Source: Advenella mimigardefordensis DPN7
GTDB lineage: Bacteria > Pseudomonadota > Gammaproteobacteria > Burkholderiales > Burkholderiaceae_B
Direction of reading: 5' to 3'
DNA: 64,000 nucleotides
Assembly (NCBI RefSeq): GCF_000521505.1
Contig: NZ_CP003915.1
Location: forward strand, 372,001 to 436,000
Positions within the stretch are counted from its first letter, which is position 1. Each line of letters opens with the position of its first letter. Below the pieces are notes generated by a model that was given only the letters and a program-made list of their open reading frames with translations, made no database searches and was not told where the DNA came from. A program made the position numbers and the translations under genes. Below are positions 9,673 to 17,839 of this stretch, in pieces.

Positions 9673-9745
9673 TTCAGCGAAGAGTGGTGGTGGCCTGATG
9701 CGATATCACTTACGCCCTATCAGGTCCGTCATATCATGCATGTTA

Positions 9746-9761
9746 TATGACACTTGTCATA
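9746..9761. promoter_or_regulatory. Perfect 7-2-7 dyad, candidate operator
   Basis: TATGACACTTGTCATA is a perfect inverted repeat with a 2-bp centre; a weaker AT-rich dyad (ATATCATGCATGTTATAT) lies just upstream. This is the size of a dimeric repressor site (MarR, TetR or GntR class). No regulator gene is adjacent. Confidence 0.4.
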
Positions 9762-9840
9762 ACAGAGGCGCTAAAGAGAAATCGCGTCGTGGCTGATGCG
9801 TATGCTCGGGTGTGACATGGGATGATTGGTTCTGTCATCC

Positions 9841-9890
9841 CGCTACGCTTTGCTGCTGGTCGCCAGCGTAGCGTTAACACGTTTTATTTA
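9841..9890 (+). terminator. Candidate intrinsic terminator
   Basis: Perfect 9-bp stem CGCTACGCT/AGCGTAGCG (9841-9849 with 9865-9873, 15-nt loop) followed by TTAACACGTTTTATTTA. It could end transcription from the MBL-fold gene 170 bp upstream. The U-run is imperfect. Confidence 0.45.
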
Positions 9891-10062
9891 CTTTAAGTGT
9901 TTCCTGTCGCCCTGACGCTTGTTCAGGTGTTGAATTGATGTTATATTTAAAAGGTCATAAGTATGGTTTTTTCACCTTTGCTCTTTTTTCGTCATCGCGG
10001 ATTTGCTCATGCGAGCGACGGCATCGGATCGAACCAGGACTTTGGCACACACGGAGAAAGAT

Positions 10063-10686
10063 ATGTACTTCGATATGCAGGCCCTTGAGGCAAAAAATAC
10101 CTACAAGCTTATGGGGAGCGTCGTGCTGCCTCGCCCTATCGCCTGGGTGGTCACCCAGTCCGAGGACGGTACCTACAACGCCGCGCCGTTTTCCTTTTTC
10201 AATGTGCTGTCCGGAGACCCGCCTGTCGTCGCGCTGGGGATTGGTCATCATGGTGATGAAAAGAAAGATAGCCTGCGCAATATTGAACGCACCGGCGAGT
10301 TTGTTATCAACCTGGTATCGGCCTCGCTGCTGGATGCCATGAATATCACCGCTACCGAATATCCCTATCACATAGACGAATTGCAGGAAGCCGGGCTGGC
10401 GACGCTGCCTTCGGAAAAGGTCAAACCTGGCCGGATTGCCGACAGTCCCGTGGCGCTGGAATGTCGTTTGTGGAAGGAAATGGATGTCGATGGCAAACGC
10501 AGTATTTTGCTTGCCCGGGTCGAGGGTCTGCATATAGACGATGCAGCCGTGATCGATGCCGATAAATGCTATATCGATGGCAACAAGCTGGATCTGGTTG
10601 GCCGCATGCATGGCGCCGGCTGGTATACGCATACCAGGGATTCGTTTCAGCTGGATCGTATTCCCTATAAAAAAACCGAGTCCTGA
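10063..10686 (+). CDS. Flavin reductase family protein (FMN-binding split barrel)
   Basis: 207-residue FMN-binding split-barrel protein of the flavin reductase-like/DIM6-NTAB type. The family pattern LPRPIAWVVTQSEDGTYNAAPFSFFNVLSGDPPVV is spread over residues 20-60, with DSLRNIERTGEFVINLV following. Such proteins supply reduced flavin to monooxygenases or act on small aromatics. I start at MYFDMQALEAKNTYKLM because GGAGA lies 7 nt upstream; an in-frame start 20 codons earlier has no ribosome site. It is the first of two genes transcribed together with the GST. No partner monooxygenase is seen. Confidence 0.88.
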   Translation: MYFDMQALEAKNTYKLMGSVVLPRPIAWVVTQSEDGTYNAAPFSFFNVLSGDPPVVALGIGHHGDEKKDSLRNIERTGEFVINLVSASLLDAMNITATEYPYHIDELQEAGLATLPSEKVKPGRIADSPVALECRLWKEMDVDGKRSILLARVEGLHIDDAAVIDADKCYIDGNKLDLVGRMHGAGWYTHTRDSFQLDRIPYKKTES

Positions 10687-10699
10687 CGCGCGTCAGGAC
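10680..10699 (+). terminator. Perfect 20-bp palindrome over the stop codon
   Basis: GTCCTGACGCGCGTCAGGAC is a perfect palindrome including the TGA stop of the flavin reductase gene. It can form a hairpin but lacks a U-run, so it may stabilise the mRNA end or attenuate rather than terminate. Confidence 0.4.
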
Positions 10700-10737
10700 G
10701 ATTGAACGCCGCTACTTAAACTTAACTCTCAAGAGAC

Positions 10738-11367
10738 ATGATGAAACTGCATTGGTCACCTCGCTCGCCGTTCGTGCGCAAAGTAATGATTGTTCTTCAC
10801 GAAACCGGCCAGGCCGAGGCCGTTGAACTGGTTCGTACACCAGTTGCCATGGCGGAACCGAATCTGAGCCTGATTCCCGACAATCCGTTGATCAAGTTGC
10901 CCACCCTCGTGCTGGATGATGGTTACAGCCTGTTTGACTCTCGCGTCATCTGCGAATATCTGGCCACACGTGCCGCAGAGCGAGGTCTGGCGCTGTTTCC
11001 TGCAGATCCGCAGCAGCGCTTGCGTGTGTTAAGGCAGCAGGCATTGGGCGATGGTTTTATGGATGCGTTGCTGCTGTATCGCCAGGAGCGCAATAAGACG
11101 GAAGAAAGACAGACGCCGGCCTGGCTAAGTGCGTTCGCGCTTAAAACCGAAGCGACCCTCAACTTTCTGCAGGCGAACGTGAGCGCGCTTGACCAAGGTG
11201 GGTTTGATATGGGGGCGATCACAATAGGCTGCGCGCTTTCCTATCTTGACTACCGGTTTGCTGATCTGGACTGGCGCCAGCGCGCGCCTGATCTGGCACG
11301 CTGGCATGCCGACGTATTCGTATGCCGACCTTCCGTGGTCTGCACCGAGCCAGACGAAACGCCGTGA
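10738..11367 (+). CDS. Glutathione S-transferase family protein
   Basis: 209-residue GST. The N-terminal thioredoxin-fold domain (residues 1-80) carries SPRSPFVRKVMIVLHE at the glutathione-activating position and the cis-Pro/Ser-bearing KLPTLVLDDGYSLFDSRVICEYL that binds the gamma-glutamyl moiety. The all-helical domain follows, ending in a degenerate RPSV motif. A second ATG lies immediately after the first; either may be used. It follows the flavin reductase gene by about 50 bp. Substrate unknown; bacterial GSTs of this type often conjugate or isomerise aromatic breakdown products. Confidence 0.88.
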   Translation: MMKLHWSPRSPFVRKVMIVLHETGQAEAVELVRTPVAMAEPNLSLIPDNPLIKLPTLVLDDGYSLFDSRVICEYLATRAAERGLALFPADPQQRLRVLRQQALGDGFMDALLLYRQERNKTEERQTPAWLSAFALKTEATLNFLQANVSALDQGGFDMGAITIGCALSYLDYRFADLDWRQRAPDLARWHADVFVCRPSVVCTEPDETP

Positions 11368-11429
11368 CTGGCCGGCCAGGCTTCTCACTGTATTGAATAG
11401 ATATCACCGCATCAACCCCAGGAATATTT

Positions 11430-12047
11430 ATGAGTCGTATCCCTTTTCCCACTGTAGAGACCATGAACGAGGCGCAGCGTGCCGTCTATGACGAGATCGT
11501 GAATGGCCCGCGTGGCCGGCTGGTTGGGCCATTGCGCGCAGTACTGCACAACCCTGAACTGGCTCAGCGCTGGCAAAAGCTGGGCGAAATGCTGCGCTTT
11601 GGCACCAGCCTGCCGCCACGGCTGAACGAGCTGGCGATTCTGGTGACGGCGCGCCACTGGAACAGCCAGATTGAGTGGTATATCCACGTGCAGTCCGCGC
11701 TGGCAGCTGGTGTGCCGCAGGCAATTGCAGATGAAATAAAGAACTGCGAGGTGCCGGGTTTCACCGATGCGCAGGATGCCGCAGTCTATGAATTTGCGCG
11801 ACAGCTGCTGGCTTACGGTACCGTTGATCCTGCTGTTTATGAGCGTATTCGCACCTGGTTCGATGTGACTGGCGTGGTTGAGCTGACTGCGGTGGTGGGC
11901 TATTACACCATGGTGTCCATGACCCTGAACGCCCACGAAATACCGCTGCCAGATGGCGCGACCAGCCCCCTGGTGCCACCGCAGCGTGACGATCAGCAGG
12001 TCCTGAGTACGCTGGCGCCGATCTCTCTGGAGGACATCGCAGCGTGA
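11430..12047 (+). CDS. Carboxymuconolactone decarboxylase family protein
   Basis: 205-residue AhpD-like protein of the carboxymuconolactone decarboxylase family. The helical core PPRLNELAILVTARHWNSQIEWYIHVQSALAAGVP (residues about 61-95) matches the family; the CxxC pair of the peroxidase members is absent, so a peroxidase role is unlikely. It begins a tight cluster: its TGA overlaps the GTG start of the amidohydrolase. The pairing of a CMD-family protein with a PDC-hydrolase-like protein recalls aromatic ring-cleavage pathways, but no ring-cleavage enzyme lies in the window. Confidence 0.85.
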   Translation: MSRIPFPTVETMNEAQRAVYDEIVNGPRGRLVGPLRAVLHNPELAQRWQKLGEMLRFGTSLPPRLNELAILVTARHWNSQIEWYIHVQSALAAGVPQAIADEIKNCEVPGFTDAQDAAVYEFARQLLAYGTVDPAVYERIRTWFDVTGVVELTAVVGYYTMVSMTLNAHEIPLPDGATSPLVPPQRDDQQVLSTLAPISLEDIAA

Positions 12048-12952
12048 CAGAAAATTATATTCCCGATAGCGTGGACATGCCGCGCATGCCAACACCACCT
12101 GCGGTGAGCCTGCCCAATGGCAGTTGTGATACGCATTGTCATGTCTTTGGTCCTTACACTGATTTTCCTTTGCATCTGCGCTCAACCTATGCGCCGCCGG
12201 ATGCACCTGCCGGGCGCTATCTGGAGATGCTGGATACCGTTGGCATGCAGCGCGGGGTGTTGGTGCAGCCAGCGCCTTACGGAACCGATGTATCGGCCAT
12301 CATCAATGCGATTGCACGACGTCCCGCGCACTTGAGAGGAATTGGGGTAGCAGTGCCGGACGCGGACGCACAACAGTTGAAGCAGTGGCGTGCTGCGGGT
12401 ATCTGTGGCCTGCGCTTTATCGAAGCACGCGATCCGCAAGGTAATCTGTTTCCGGGGAGCGTGGGGTTTGACAATATCGAGACCCTGGCGCCGGCCATGC
12501 GCGCAGCTGGCATGCATGTGCAGATGTGGGGGCCGTATGAACGCTATGCGCCATGGCTGGAACGTGTAACGGATCTGGGCCTGCCCGTGGTCATTGATCA
12601 TATGGCCAGTGTGGTGCTGGCCCGTGGCGTGCAGGATCCGCAGTTCCAGCTGATCTGCCGATTGCTGCGTGAACAGCGCTTGTGGATCAAACTATCGGTA
12701 TGTCGGGTGTCGACGCAGGCTCCGGACTATGCGGATGTCCGGCCGTTTCACGATGCGCTGCTGGAAGCCAATGTAAACCGTGTGCTGTGGGGGTCCGACT
12801 GGCCGTATGTTCGCATGGGCGAGCGGGCCCCTGATGTGGGCCGCCTGATCGAGCTGGCCTGGGACTGGTTCGGCACCGACGCCGTTCGCCGGCAGGTATG
12901 GGTGAATAACCCGTCAGCACTCTATGAATTTGCTCAGGGAGCAGGAAAATAA
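12044..12952 (+). CDS. Amidohydrolase family protein, 2-pyrone-4,6-dicarboxylate hydrolase-like
   Basis: 302-residue TIM-barrel amidohydrolase of the PDC hydrolase/COG3618 type. The metal-site motif CDTHCHVFG is at residues 27-35, and WGSDWPY (about residues 247-253) is the C-terminal signature with the catalytic Asp. The likely start is GTG overlapping the TGA of the CMD-family gene, and the acyl-CoA dehydrogenase gene starts at the very next base after its stop, so the three are translationally linked. The enzyme probably hydrolyses a lactone or amide in the same unknown pathway. Confidence 0.87.
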   Translation: MTENYIPDSVDMPRMPTPPAVSLPNGSCDTHCHVFGPYTDFPLHLRSTYAPPDAPAGRYLEMLDTVGMQRGVLVQPAPYGTDVSAIINAIARRPAHLRGIGVAVPDADAQQLKQWRAAGICGLRFIEARDPQGNLFPGSVGFDNIETLAPAMRAAGMHVQMWGPYERYAPWLERVTDLGLPVVIDHMASVVLARGVQDPQFQLICRLLREQRLWIKLSVCRVSTQAPDYADVRPFHDALLEANVNRVLWGSDWPYVRMGERAPDVGRLIELAWDWFGTDAVRRQVWVNNPSALYEFAQGAGK

Positions 12953-15349
12953 ATGTCACTGGACAAGCAACAAATCGATGCCTTTGGCGATAGCGCCAGA
13001 GATCTTCTGTCACGCATGAATCACGCCGGGCGCATGCGCGAACGGGTATCGCAGCCCCCCGCGCTGGATCGTGATTTCTGGCAGGAAATGGCCGAGGCCG
13101 GCTGGCTGGCGGTACTGGTTCCTGAAGAACAGGGCGGGCTGGGCCTGGGGTTGGGAGAAATAAATGCCATTGCCCGGGAGATGGGTGCGGCGCTGCCGGC
13201 AGAACCGCTGGTGGCGGTTGCCGTGCAGACCGTGACGCTATTGTGTTCACTCCCGCCAGGCCCCTTGCGTGATCGCCTGCTGGCCGGGATTGCTGACGGT
13301 TCTCTGGTGGTTGGCACTGCCTGGCAACAGCGCCCGGGACAGGTCCAGGCAGGCCCGGGCGCTATTCTGTCAGCGTCAGAGGGTGCATTATCAGTGTCGG
13401 GGTATTTTATTGGGGTTTCGCCCGCGACCGGCGCCAGCGGCTGGCTTATCCTGGCGCGCGAGCAGGAGGAAGACGTTCTGCTGTGGCAGGAAGCGGGCGC
13501 AGAGGGCGTGCATCTGACCGACGCGCGACGGGTGGACACAGGCAGCATGGGTACATTGCAATTGCAATCCTGTCCTATTGACCAGACACAGGTGCTGGCA
13601 CGTGGCGCGCAAGTGCTGAGCGCCGTAGATAAGGCCAATGATTACGCAAGGATTGCGCTGTCGGCGCAATTGCTGGGCTGCGCCGGGCGCGCCTTTGATA
13701 TCACGCTGGAATACATGAAGGTCCGGGTGCAATTTGGCAAGCCGATAGGCGCGTTCCAAAGCCTGCAGCATCGCATGGTAGACAGTTATATCCAGTTGCA
13801 AATGCTCGAATTCGCGCTATGGGATATCACCGCGGCCCCTGGGCAGACGCCCGCTGTGCTGGCCATGCAGGCCAGTCGGTTAAAGGCCCGTGCTGAACAG
13901 GCGGCGGGTCAGGTTACCCGTCTGGCGGTGCAGATGCATGGCGGCATGGGGTATTCAGATGAGTCCGATGTCGGGTTGATGCTTAAAAAAACCATTGCGC
14001 TTTCCAGCGAGCTGGGTAACCGGCGCGCGCACCTGACGCGCTACCTGCAGTTGCTGCAGACGCAGCCGGCTGCGTCTGCCGATACCTCGGCCGCCTCGTC
14101 CGACGCGTCAGCCAGGGCTGACGCAAGAGACAACACCTGGACGTCATTTCCTACCGACAGGGATTGGGATGCGATGCCTGAAGCTGAATTCAGGCAGATG
14201 CTGCGCGCCTTTTATCATGCGCACTATCCGGAGCACTTGCGGCATCGTAACCGTCGCCTGCATTGGCACGAGATTGGCGACTGGTATCGCACGCTGGCGC
14301 GCCAGAAGTGGATTGCACCTGCGTGGCCCAAACAATACGGCGGCATGGCATTGTCTGCTGAGAAAATGATTGCCTACATTGAAGAGCAGGAGCGCTATGG
14401 CGTTGGCCGTCCGCCTGATCAGGGTCTGGTCATGCTGGGGCCGATTCTGATTCGTTACGGCACGCCGGAGCAACAACAAAAGTATCTGCCGGCCATCCTG
14501 TCCGGAGAACACGTCTGGGCGCAGGGCTATTCGGAACCGAATGCCGGCTCCGATCTTGCGTCCCTGAGGTGCGAGGCAGTAGTTGACGGTGATGATTTTG
14601 TGGTGAATGGCCAGAAAACCTGGTCCACGCTGGCTCAGGATGCGACCCATATGTTTATGCTGGTGCGCACCGACAAGGAGGTGAAAAAGCAGGCGGGTAT
14701 CAGTTTTCTGATGGCGGATCTGCGCACGCCCGGCATCACGGTGCGGCCGATACGCACCATCGCCGGTGATGAAGAGTATTGTGAAATTTTCTTCGACAAT
14801 GTGCGCGTACCCAAAGAGAACCTGGTGGGTGAACTGAACCAGGGATGGACCATCTCCAAGGCGCTGCTCGGCTTTGAGCGCCTGTTCAGCGGCAATCCCA
14901 AGCATGCACAGAACACACTGGCCATGATTGACAAGGTGATCGCTGCGACCGGATTGCATGACGAGCCGGCCTTCATGGCGCAGTATGCCCAATTGCATAT
15001 GGATATTGCCGATCTGTCGTGCGCTTACGCGGCTTTCTCCGATATGGTTCGGCGTAACGAGCCGTTGCCGGCCAAGGTGTCGCTGCTGAAAATATGGGCG
15101 ACGGAAACGCACGAGAAGGCCTCGCTCCTGCTGCTGGATGCGGCGGGGGAGCAGGCTGGCACGGCCGGCGCTGCCGATTTTATAGGCAATAGCCAGGGGC
15201 AGGCGGGCAGCGAGGATCATCGAGCCGTGGTTGTAGAAGATTTACAGATGCCGCTATACAACGCCGCCGCAGCAAAGATATTCAGCGGCACCAACGAGAT
15301 TCAGCGCAATATCCTGGCCAAAGTGGTGCTGGCGCTGCCGGTGGCGTGA
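12953..15349 (+). CDS. Double-domain acyl-CoA dehydrogenase (two ACAD units in one chain)
   Basis: 798 residues, twice the usual size. Residues about 1-365 form one acyl-CoA dehydrogenase unit (LVPEEQGGLGLGLGE near the N-terminus, QFGKPIGAFQSLQHRMVD, MHGGMGYSDESD), but the SEPxAGSD flavin/substrate motif is missing. A low-complexity Ala/Ser/Asp linker spans about 371-396. Residues about 397-798 form a second, more canonical unit with YSEPNAGSDLAS (near 525), GQKTWSTLAQDATH and the C-terminal FSGTNEIQRNILAK. This looks like a fused version of heterodimeric dehydrogenases such as PimC/PimD, where one partner keeps the catalytic site. Substrate unknown. Confidence 0.9.
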   Translation: MSLDKQQIDAFGDSARDLLSRMNHAGRMRERVSQPPALDRDFWQEMAEAGWLAVLVPEEQGGLGLGLGEINAIAREMGAALPAEPLVAVAVQTVTLLCSLPPGPLRDRLLAGIADGSLVVGTAWQQRPGQVQAGPGAILSASEGALSVSGYFIGVSPATGASGWLILAREQEEDVLLWQEAGAEGVHLTDARRVDTGSMGTLQLQSCPIDQTQVLARGAQVLSAVDKANDYARIALSAQLLGCAGRAFDITLEYMKVRVQFGKPIGAFQSLQHRMVDSYIQLQMLEFALWDITAAPGQTPAVLAMQASRLKARAEQAAGQVTRLAVQMHGGMGYSDESDVGLMLKKTIALSSELGNRRAHLTRYLQLLQTQPAASADTSAASSDASARADARDNTWTSFPTDRDWDAMPEAEFRQMLRAFYHAHYPEHLRHRNRRLHWHEIGDWYRTLARQKWIAPAWPKQYGGMALSAEKMIAYIEEQERYGVGRPPDQGLVMLGPILIRYGTPEQQQKYLPAILSGEHVWAQGYSEPNAGSDLASLRCEAVVDGDDFVVNGQKTWSTLAQDATHMFMLVRTDKEVKKQAGISFLMADLRTPGITVRPIRTIAGDEEYCEIFFDNVRVPKENLVGELNQGWTISKALLGFERLFSGNPKHAQNTLAMIDKVIAATGLHDEPAFMAQYAQLHMDIADLSCAYAAFSDMVRRNEPLPAKVSLLKIWATETHEKASLLLLDAAGEQAGTAGAADFIGNSQGQAGSEDHRAVVVEDLQMPLYNAAAAKIFSGTNEIQRNILAKVVLALPVA

Positions 15350-15379
15350 GTTGACAGGCCGGGTCTGCAGCGATCGAAC

Positions 15380-15457
15380 CTACAGCAACCGAACATATCA
15401 ACCGAACATATCAACTGAACACAGCAACTGAACATATCAACTGAACATATCAACTGA
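15380..15457. repeat. Six tandem copies of a 13-bp unit
   Basis: Consensus ACATATCAACTGA repeated head to tail six times without spacers; copies 3, 5 and 6 are identical, copies 1, 2 and 4 differ at one to four bases (CAGC for TATC, CCGA for CTGA). It lies between the double acyl-CoA dehydrogenase gene and the CoA-transferase gene and ends about 11 bp before the latter's ribosome site. Confidence 0.9.
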
Positions 15458-15475
15458 AACGAAATTGGAGTAGAC

Positions 15476-16699
15476 ATGGCACAAACGCTTTCACATATCC
15501 GGGTGCTGGACCTGGGGCGGGTGTTTTCCGGACCGTGGACGGGCCAGATGCTGGCCGACCTGGGGGCGGATGTGATCAAAGTAGAGCGCCCCGGTCGTGG
15601 CGATGATGTTCGCCAGCAGGGTTACCGCGCCAAAGATGCGGCGGGCAACGAAACGGCCGAGACATCGTCGTTTCTGGCCATGAATCGAGGCAAGCGCTCG
15701 GTCACGGTGAACATGTCCAGCCCGGAAGGCCAGGACGTGATTCGCCAGCTGGCAAAACAGTGCGATGTGCTGATCGAAAACTTCAAGGCCGGCGATCTGG
15801 CCCGCTATGGCCTGGATTATGCGTCGCTCAAAGAAGTGAACCCGCGCCTGGTGTATTGCTCCATTACCGGCTTCGGACAGTCCGGGCCTTATAGCCATCG
15901 GCCCGGCTATGATCCGATCTTTCAATCCATGAGCGGCCTGATGAGCCTGACCGGTAATCCGGCAGAAGAGCCGGGGGGCGGGCCGCAAAAAGTCGGCTAT
16001 GCCGTGTCGGACCTGACGGCAGGCTTTTATGCCATTATCGGCATTCTGGCTGCCCTGAATCACCGCGATGCGGTGTCCGGTGAAGGACAGCATATTGACA
16101 TTGCCCTGTTCGATGCGCAGGTGGCATCCATCGGGCATATCGCCATGAATTATCTGGTCTCGGGCATGGTTCCAAAACGCATGGGTACGGCGTCGCCCAT
16201 CACCTGCCCGTATCAGGCCTTTGAATGCAGCGATGGCTATCTGATGATTGCGGTGGGCAACGACGCGCAATTTCGTCAGTTTGTGCAACTGCTGGGGTTG
16301 CCGGAACTGGCGGATGATCCCCGTTTTGTGCTGAACCGCCTGCGCGCACAGAATCAGAAGGCATTGATCCCGTTATTGCAGGCCGAGATGATCAGGCACC
16401 CGATTCGCTATTGGCAGGATCAACTGGATGCCATGAACGTGCCCTGCGGACCGATCAATGATCTGAGCCAGGTGTTTGAGGATCCGCAATTGCAGCATCG
16501 CCAGATGCTGATGCACATGGAGCATACGACCGCAGGCCGCATTCCGCAAATTGCCAATCCGCTGAAACTGTCAGCGACGCCGGTCAGTTATCACCGGCCA
16601 CCGCCAACCCTGAGCGAACATACGGATGACGTGCTCACTGAGTTGCTGGGATTGGATGCGGCAGCCATTGCCCGATTGCGTGAAAATAAAGTGATCTGA
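15476..16699 (+). CDS. CaiB/BaiF family CoA-transferase
   Basis: 407-residue type III CoA-transferase, moving CoA from a donor thioester to a carboxylic acid. The N-terminal signature SHIRVLDLGRVFSGPWTGQMLADLGADVIKVERP, in two parts, and the segment VSDLTAGFYAIIGILAAL, which should carry the nucleophilic Asp of the family, are present. GGAGTAGAC precedes the ATG. It resembles the second transferase at 20426 throughout, so the two are paralogues in one catabolic region. Substrate unknown; it presumably activates the acid that the double-domain dehydrogenase then oxidises. Confidence 0.92.
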   Translation: MAQTLSHIRVLDLGRVFSGPWTGQMLADLGADVIKVERPGRGDDVRQQGYRAKDAAGNETAETSSFLAMNRGKRSVTVNMSSPEGQDVIRQLAKQCDVLIENFKAGDLARYGLDYASLKEVNPRLVYCSITGFGQSGPYSHRPGYDPIFQSMSGLMSLTGNPAEEPGGGPQKVGYAVSDLTAGFYAIIGILAALNHRDAVSGEGQHIDIALFDAQVASIGHIAMNYLVSGMVPKRMGTASPITCPYQAFECSDGYLMIAVGNDAQFRQFVQLLGLPELADDPRFVLNRLRAQNQKALIPLLQAEMIRHPIRYWQDQLDAMNVPCGPINDLSQVFEDPQLQHRQMLMHMEHTTAGRIPQIANPLKLSATPVSYHRPPPTLSEHTDDVLTELLGLDAAAIARLRENKVI

Positions 16700-16714
16700 G
16701 ATGGAGCCAAAGAG

Positions 16715-16736
16715 CCGGTCCCGTGAGCAGGACCGG
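16715..16736. terminator. GC-rich hairpin between convergent genes
   Basis: Stem CCGGTCC/GGACCGG with an 8-nt loop, 15 bp after the CoA-transferase stop. No U-run follows on either strand, so it is a weak terminator candidate between the CoA-transferase and the convergent LysR gene. Confidence 0.4.
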
Positions 16737-16855
16737 TCATCGTAGCAGGCGGCGCGCCGTTGTTGTCCGTGCACGATGAGGCCACGGTGGTGGGTTCAAT
16801 ATCGTTGGCGATGATTCCGATACGCTCGCGCAATCATCATAAACGGCGATCCCCG

Positions 16856-17728
16856 TCAATTTGCAGCGAACTGTTCTGCACACCAATTCCATATGGCAGT
16901 CACGGCCTGCGTGGATGAGGCGGTGCGTTTGCGAACGAGATAGAAACTGGGACCCATCGTGGTGGTTTTTTCAATCACCTGCAGCAGTCGTCCGGCCTCG
17001 AGATCCGCAGCCACAAAAGCGCGGCAGGCCAGTGCAACGCCCTGGCCGGCAAGGGCAGCATCCAGCGCTAATGTGGTCTGGTTGAACACGGCCCCGGGAA
17101 GCCCTTTGTCAGCGTGCAATAACGTTGGCCAGTGATCATGGGCGTCGTGTAAAAGCGGCAGCTTGCGCAGTTGATGCATGGTCAATGGCAATGTCAGATG
17201 CCTGAGCAGATGCGGGCTTGCCACTGCCACCAATTCCTGGTGAAACAGTAGCTGCGCCTGCAGTTCGGCAGGAAAAGGTTTATCTGTGAGCCGGATGGCG
17301 ATGTCCACCTGGTCATGATCAAAATCCGATAGCGATTCTGTTGCAACGGTTCGCAACTCGACATCGGGAATGGCCGTACGCAACTCGGCCAGGCGGGGAA
17401 TCAGGAGTTTGGTGGCAACGGTAGGTGTGACACTGATGGTCACCCTCCGGGGCTGGGCCAGTAACTGACTGGTAGATTCGGTAAGCGTATCAAACGCGCG
17501 TGTCACGTCCACAAGATAGGCGGCGCCTGCTGCGGTCAGTGCCAGGCCACGCGCATGACGCTGAAACAACACAATGCCAAGATGCGCTTCCAGCGCGCGT
17601 ACCTGCTGTGCAACGGCCCCCTGGGTAACACCCAGTTCCCGGGCCGCAGCCTGAAAACTGAGCCGACGGCCAGACACTTCAAAGGCACGCAAGGCATTCA
17701 ATGGCGGCAACTTCCGGCGAGAGGTCAT
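16856..17728 (-). CDS. LysR-family transcriptional regulator, GcvA-like
   Basis: 290-residue LysR-type regulator. The N-terminal helix-turn-helix (LNALRAFEVSGRRLSFQAAARELGVTQGAVAQQVRALEAHLG, residues 9-50) has the GcvA-group pattern, followed by LFQRHARGLALTAAG. The effector domain spans about residues 90-285. It is divergent from the SDR gene (110 bp between starts), the usual layout for a LysR regulator acting on its neighbour. A small dyad, GTAGA-TTT-TCTAC at 17743-17755, lies in that gap and is a candidate binding site. Effector unknown. Confidence 0.9.
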   Translation of the reverse strand: MTSRRKLPPLNALRAFEVSGRRLSFQAAARELGVTQGAVAQQVRALEAHLGIVLFQRHARGLALTAAGAAYLVDVTRAFDTLTESTSQLLAQPRRVTISVTPTVATKLLIPRLAELRTAIPDVELRTVATESLSDFDHDQVDIAIRLTDKPFPAELQAQLLFHQELVAVASPHLLRHLTLPLTMHQLRKLPLLHDAHDHWPTLLHADKGLPGAVFNQTTLALDAALAGQGVALACRAFVAADLEAGRLLQVIEKTTTMGPSFYLVRKRTASSTQAVTAIWNWCAEQFAAN

Positions 17729-17839
17729 TATAGCGTCCGACAGTAGATTTTCTACATTCTATTGCATAAATTCATCGCGTGCTTATTCAATGCTGTTGAG
17801 TGATAATAAAGCTGGAAATAGATTCTTTAGGAGAATGAG

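Larger units (their letters stand above)
9673..10062. other. 390-bp intergenic region without a gene
   Basis: No supported gene. It holds the dyad at 9746-9761, a terminator-like hairpin at 9841-9890, and an AT-rich stretch before the flavin reductase gene that probably contains its promoter. Open frames here lack ribosome sites and protein-like composition. Confidence 0.6.

Noticed and set aside
14144..15220. Minus-strand 358-codon frame within the double acyl-CoA dehydrogenase gene
   Set aside because: Antisense shadow of strongly conserved dehydrogenase coding sequence.
15380..15457. Possible CRISPR array
   Set aside because: Units are 13 bp with no spacers and no cas genes nearby; it is a simple tandem repeat.
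16715..16736. Strong intrinsic terminator after the first CoA-transferase
   Set aside because: The stem is good but no U-run follows on either strand; kept only as a weak hairpin.
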